From contig NC_089981.1 of assembly GCF_036417845.1 (NCBI RefSeq), positions 28,014,553 to 28,078,552 on the forward strand: a stretch of DNA of 64,000 nucleotides, written 5' to 3'. Source of the DNA: Apteryx mantelli (Eukaryota > Chordata > Aves > Apterygiformes > Apterygidae). The notes below the pieces were generated by a model, which was given only the letters and a program-made list of their open reading frames with translations, was not told the DNA's origin and did no database searches. Below are positions 25,668 to 64,000 of this stretch, piece after piece (position 1 is the stretch's first letter; the number at the start of each line of letters is the position of its first letter). Made by a program: the position numbers and the translations under genes.

Positions 25668-64000
<38,333 letters not shown>

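Overview
The window reads as nuclear DNA of a bird. It is AT-rich and intron-dominated, with one vertebrate protein-coding gene split by GT-AG introns. A CpG island sits at that gene's start. The dominant transposon is the CR1 family, including a fairly young CR1 copy of the J-like type seen in many birds. The species cannot be fixed from the sequence. There are no bacterial genes, operons, CRISPR arrays or intact viruses.

Layout. Positions 1 to about 25.4 kb are intergenic. I find no exon there. The contents are one 5'-truncated CR1 copy on the minus strand (about 4571-5917), two much older CR1 fragments on the minus strand (about 17270-17790 and 23040-23400), an ancient L2-like fragment on the plus strand (about 21100-21945), a GC-rich block of unknown origin (about 18378-19700), a strong hairpin at 14830-14885, and an old SINE-like relic just before the promoter (about 25288-25425). 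The CpG island runs from about 25455 to 26490 and holds GC boxes, CGG tracts and the first coding exon.

From 25911 to the right edge lies RRAS2 (the Ras-like GTPase also called TC21) on the plus strand. Four coding exons are visible: 25911-26015, 60131-60218, 60991-61093 and 63555-63663. They join in phase to 135 codons covering the P-loop, switch I, switch II and the NKxD motif. The last third of the protein, with the SAK motif and the prenylated tail, lies beyond the window. Intron 1 is 34.1 kb and almost free of recognisable transposons.

I found no convincing previously undescribed system. The observations most worth checking are a possible in-frame 18-nt microexon early in intron 1, the 19-bp-stem hairpin at 14.8 kb, the cluster of TTCnnGAA-type motifs just upstream of exon 2, and the unassigned GC-rich block at 18.4-19.7 kb. 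All statements about families rest on recall and reading by eye; no search or alignment was run.
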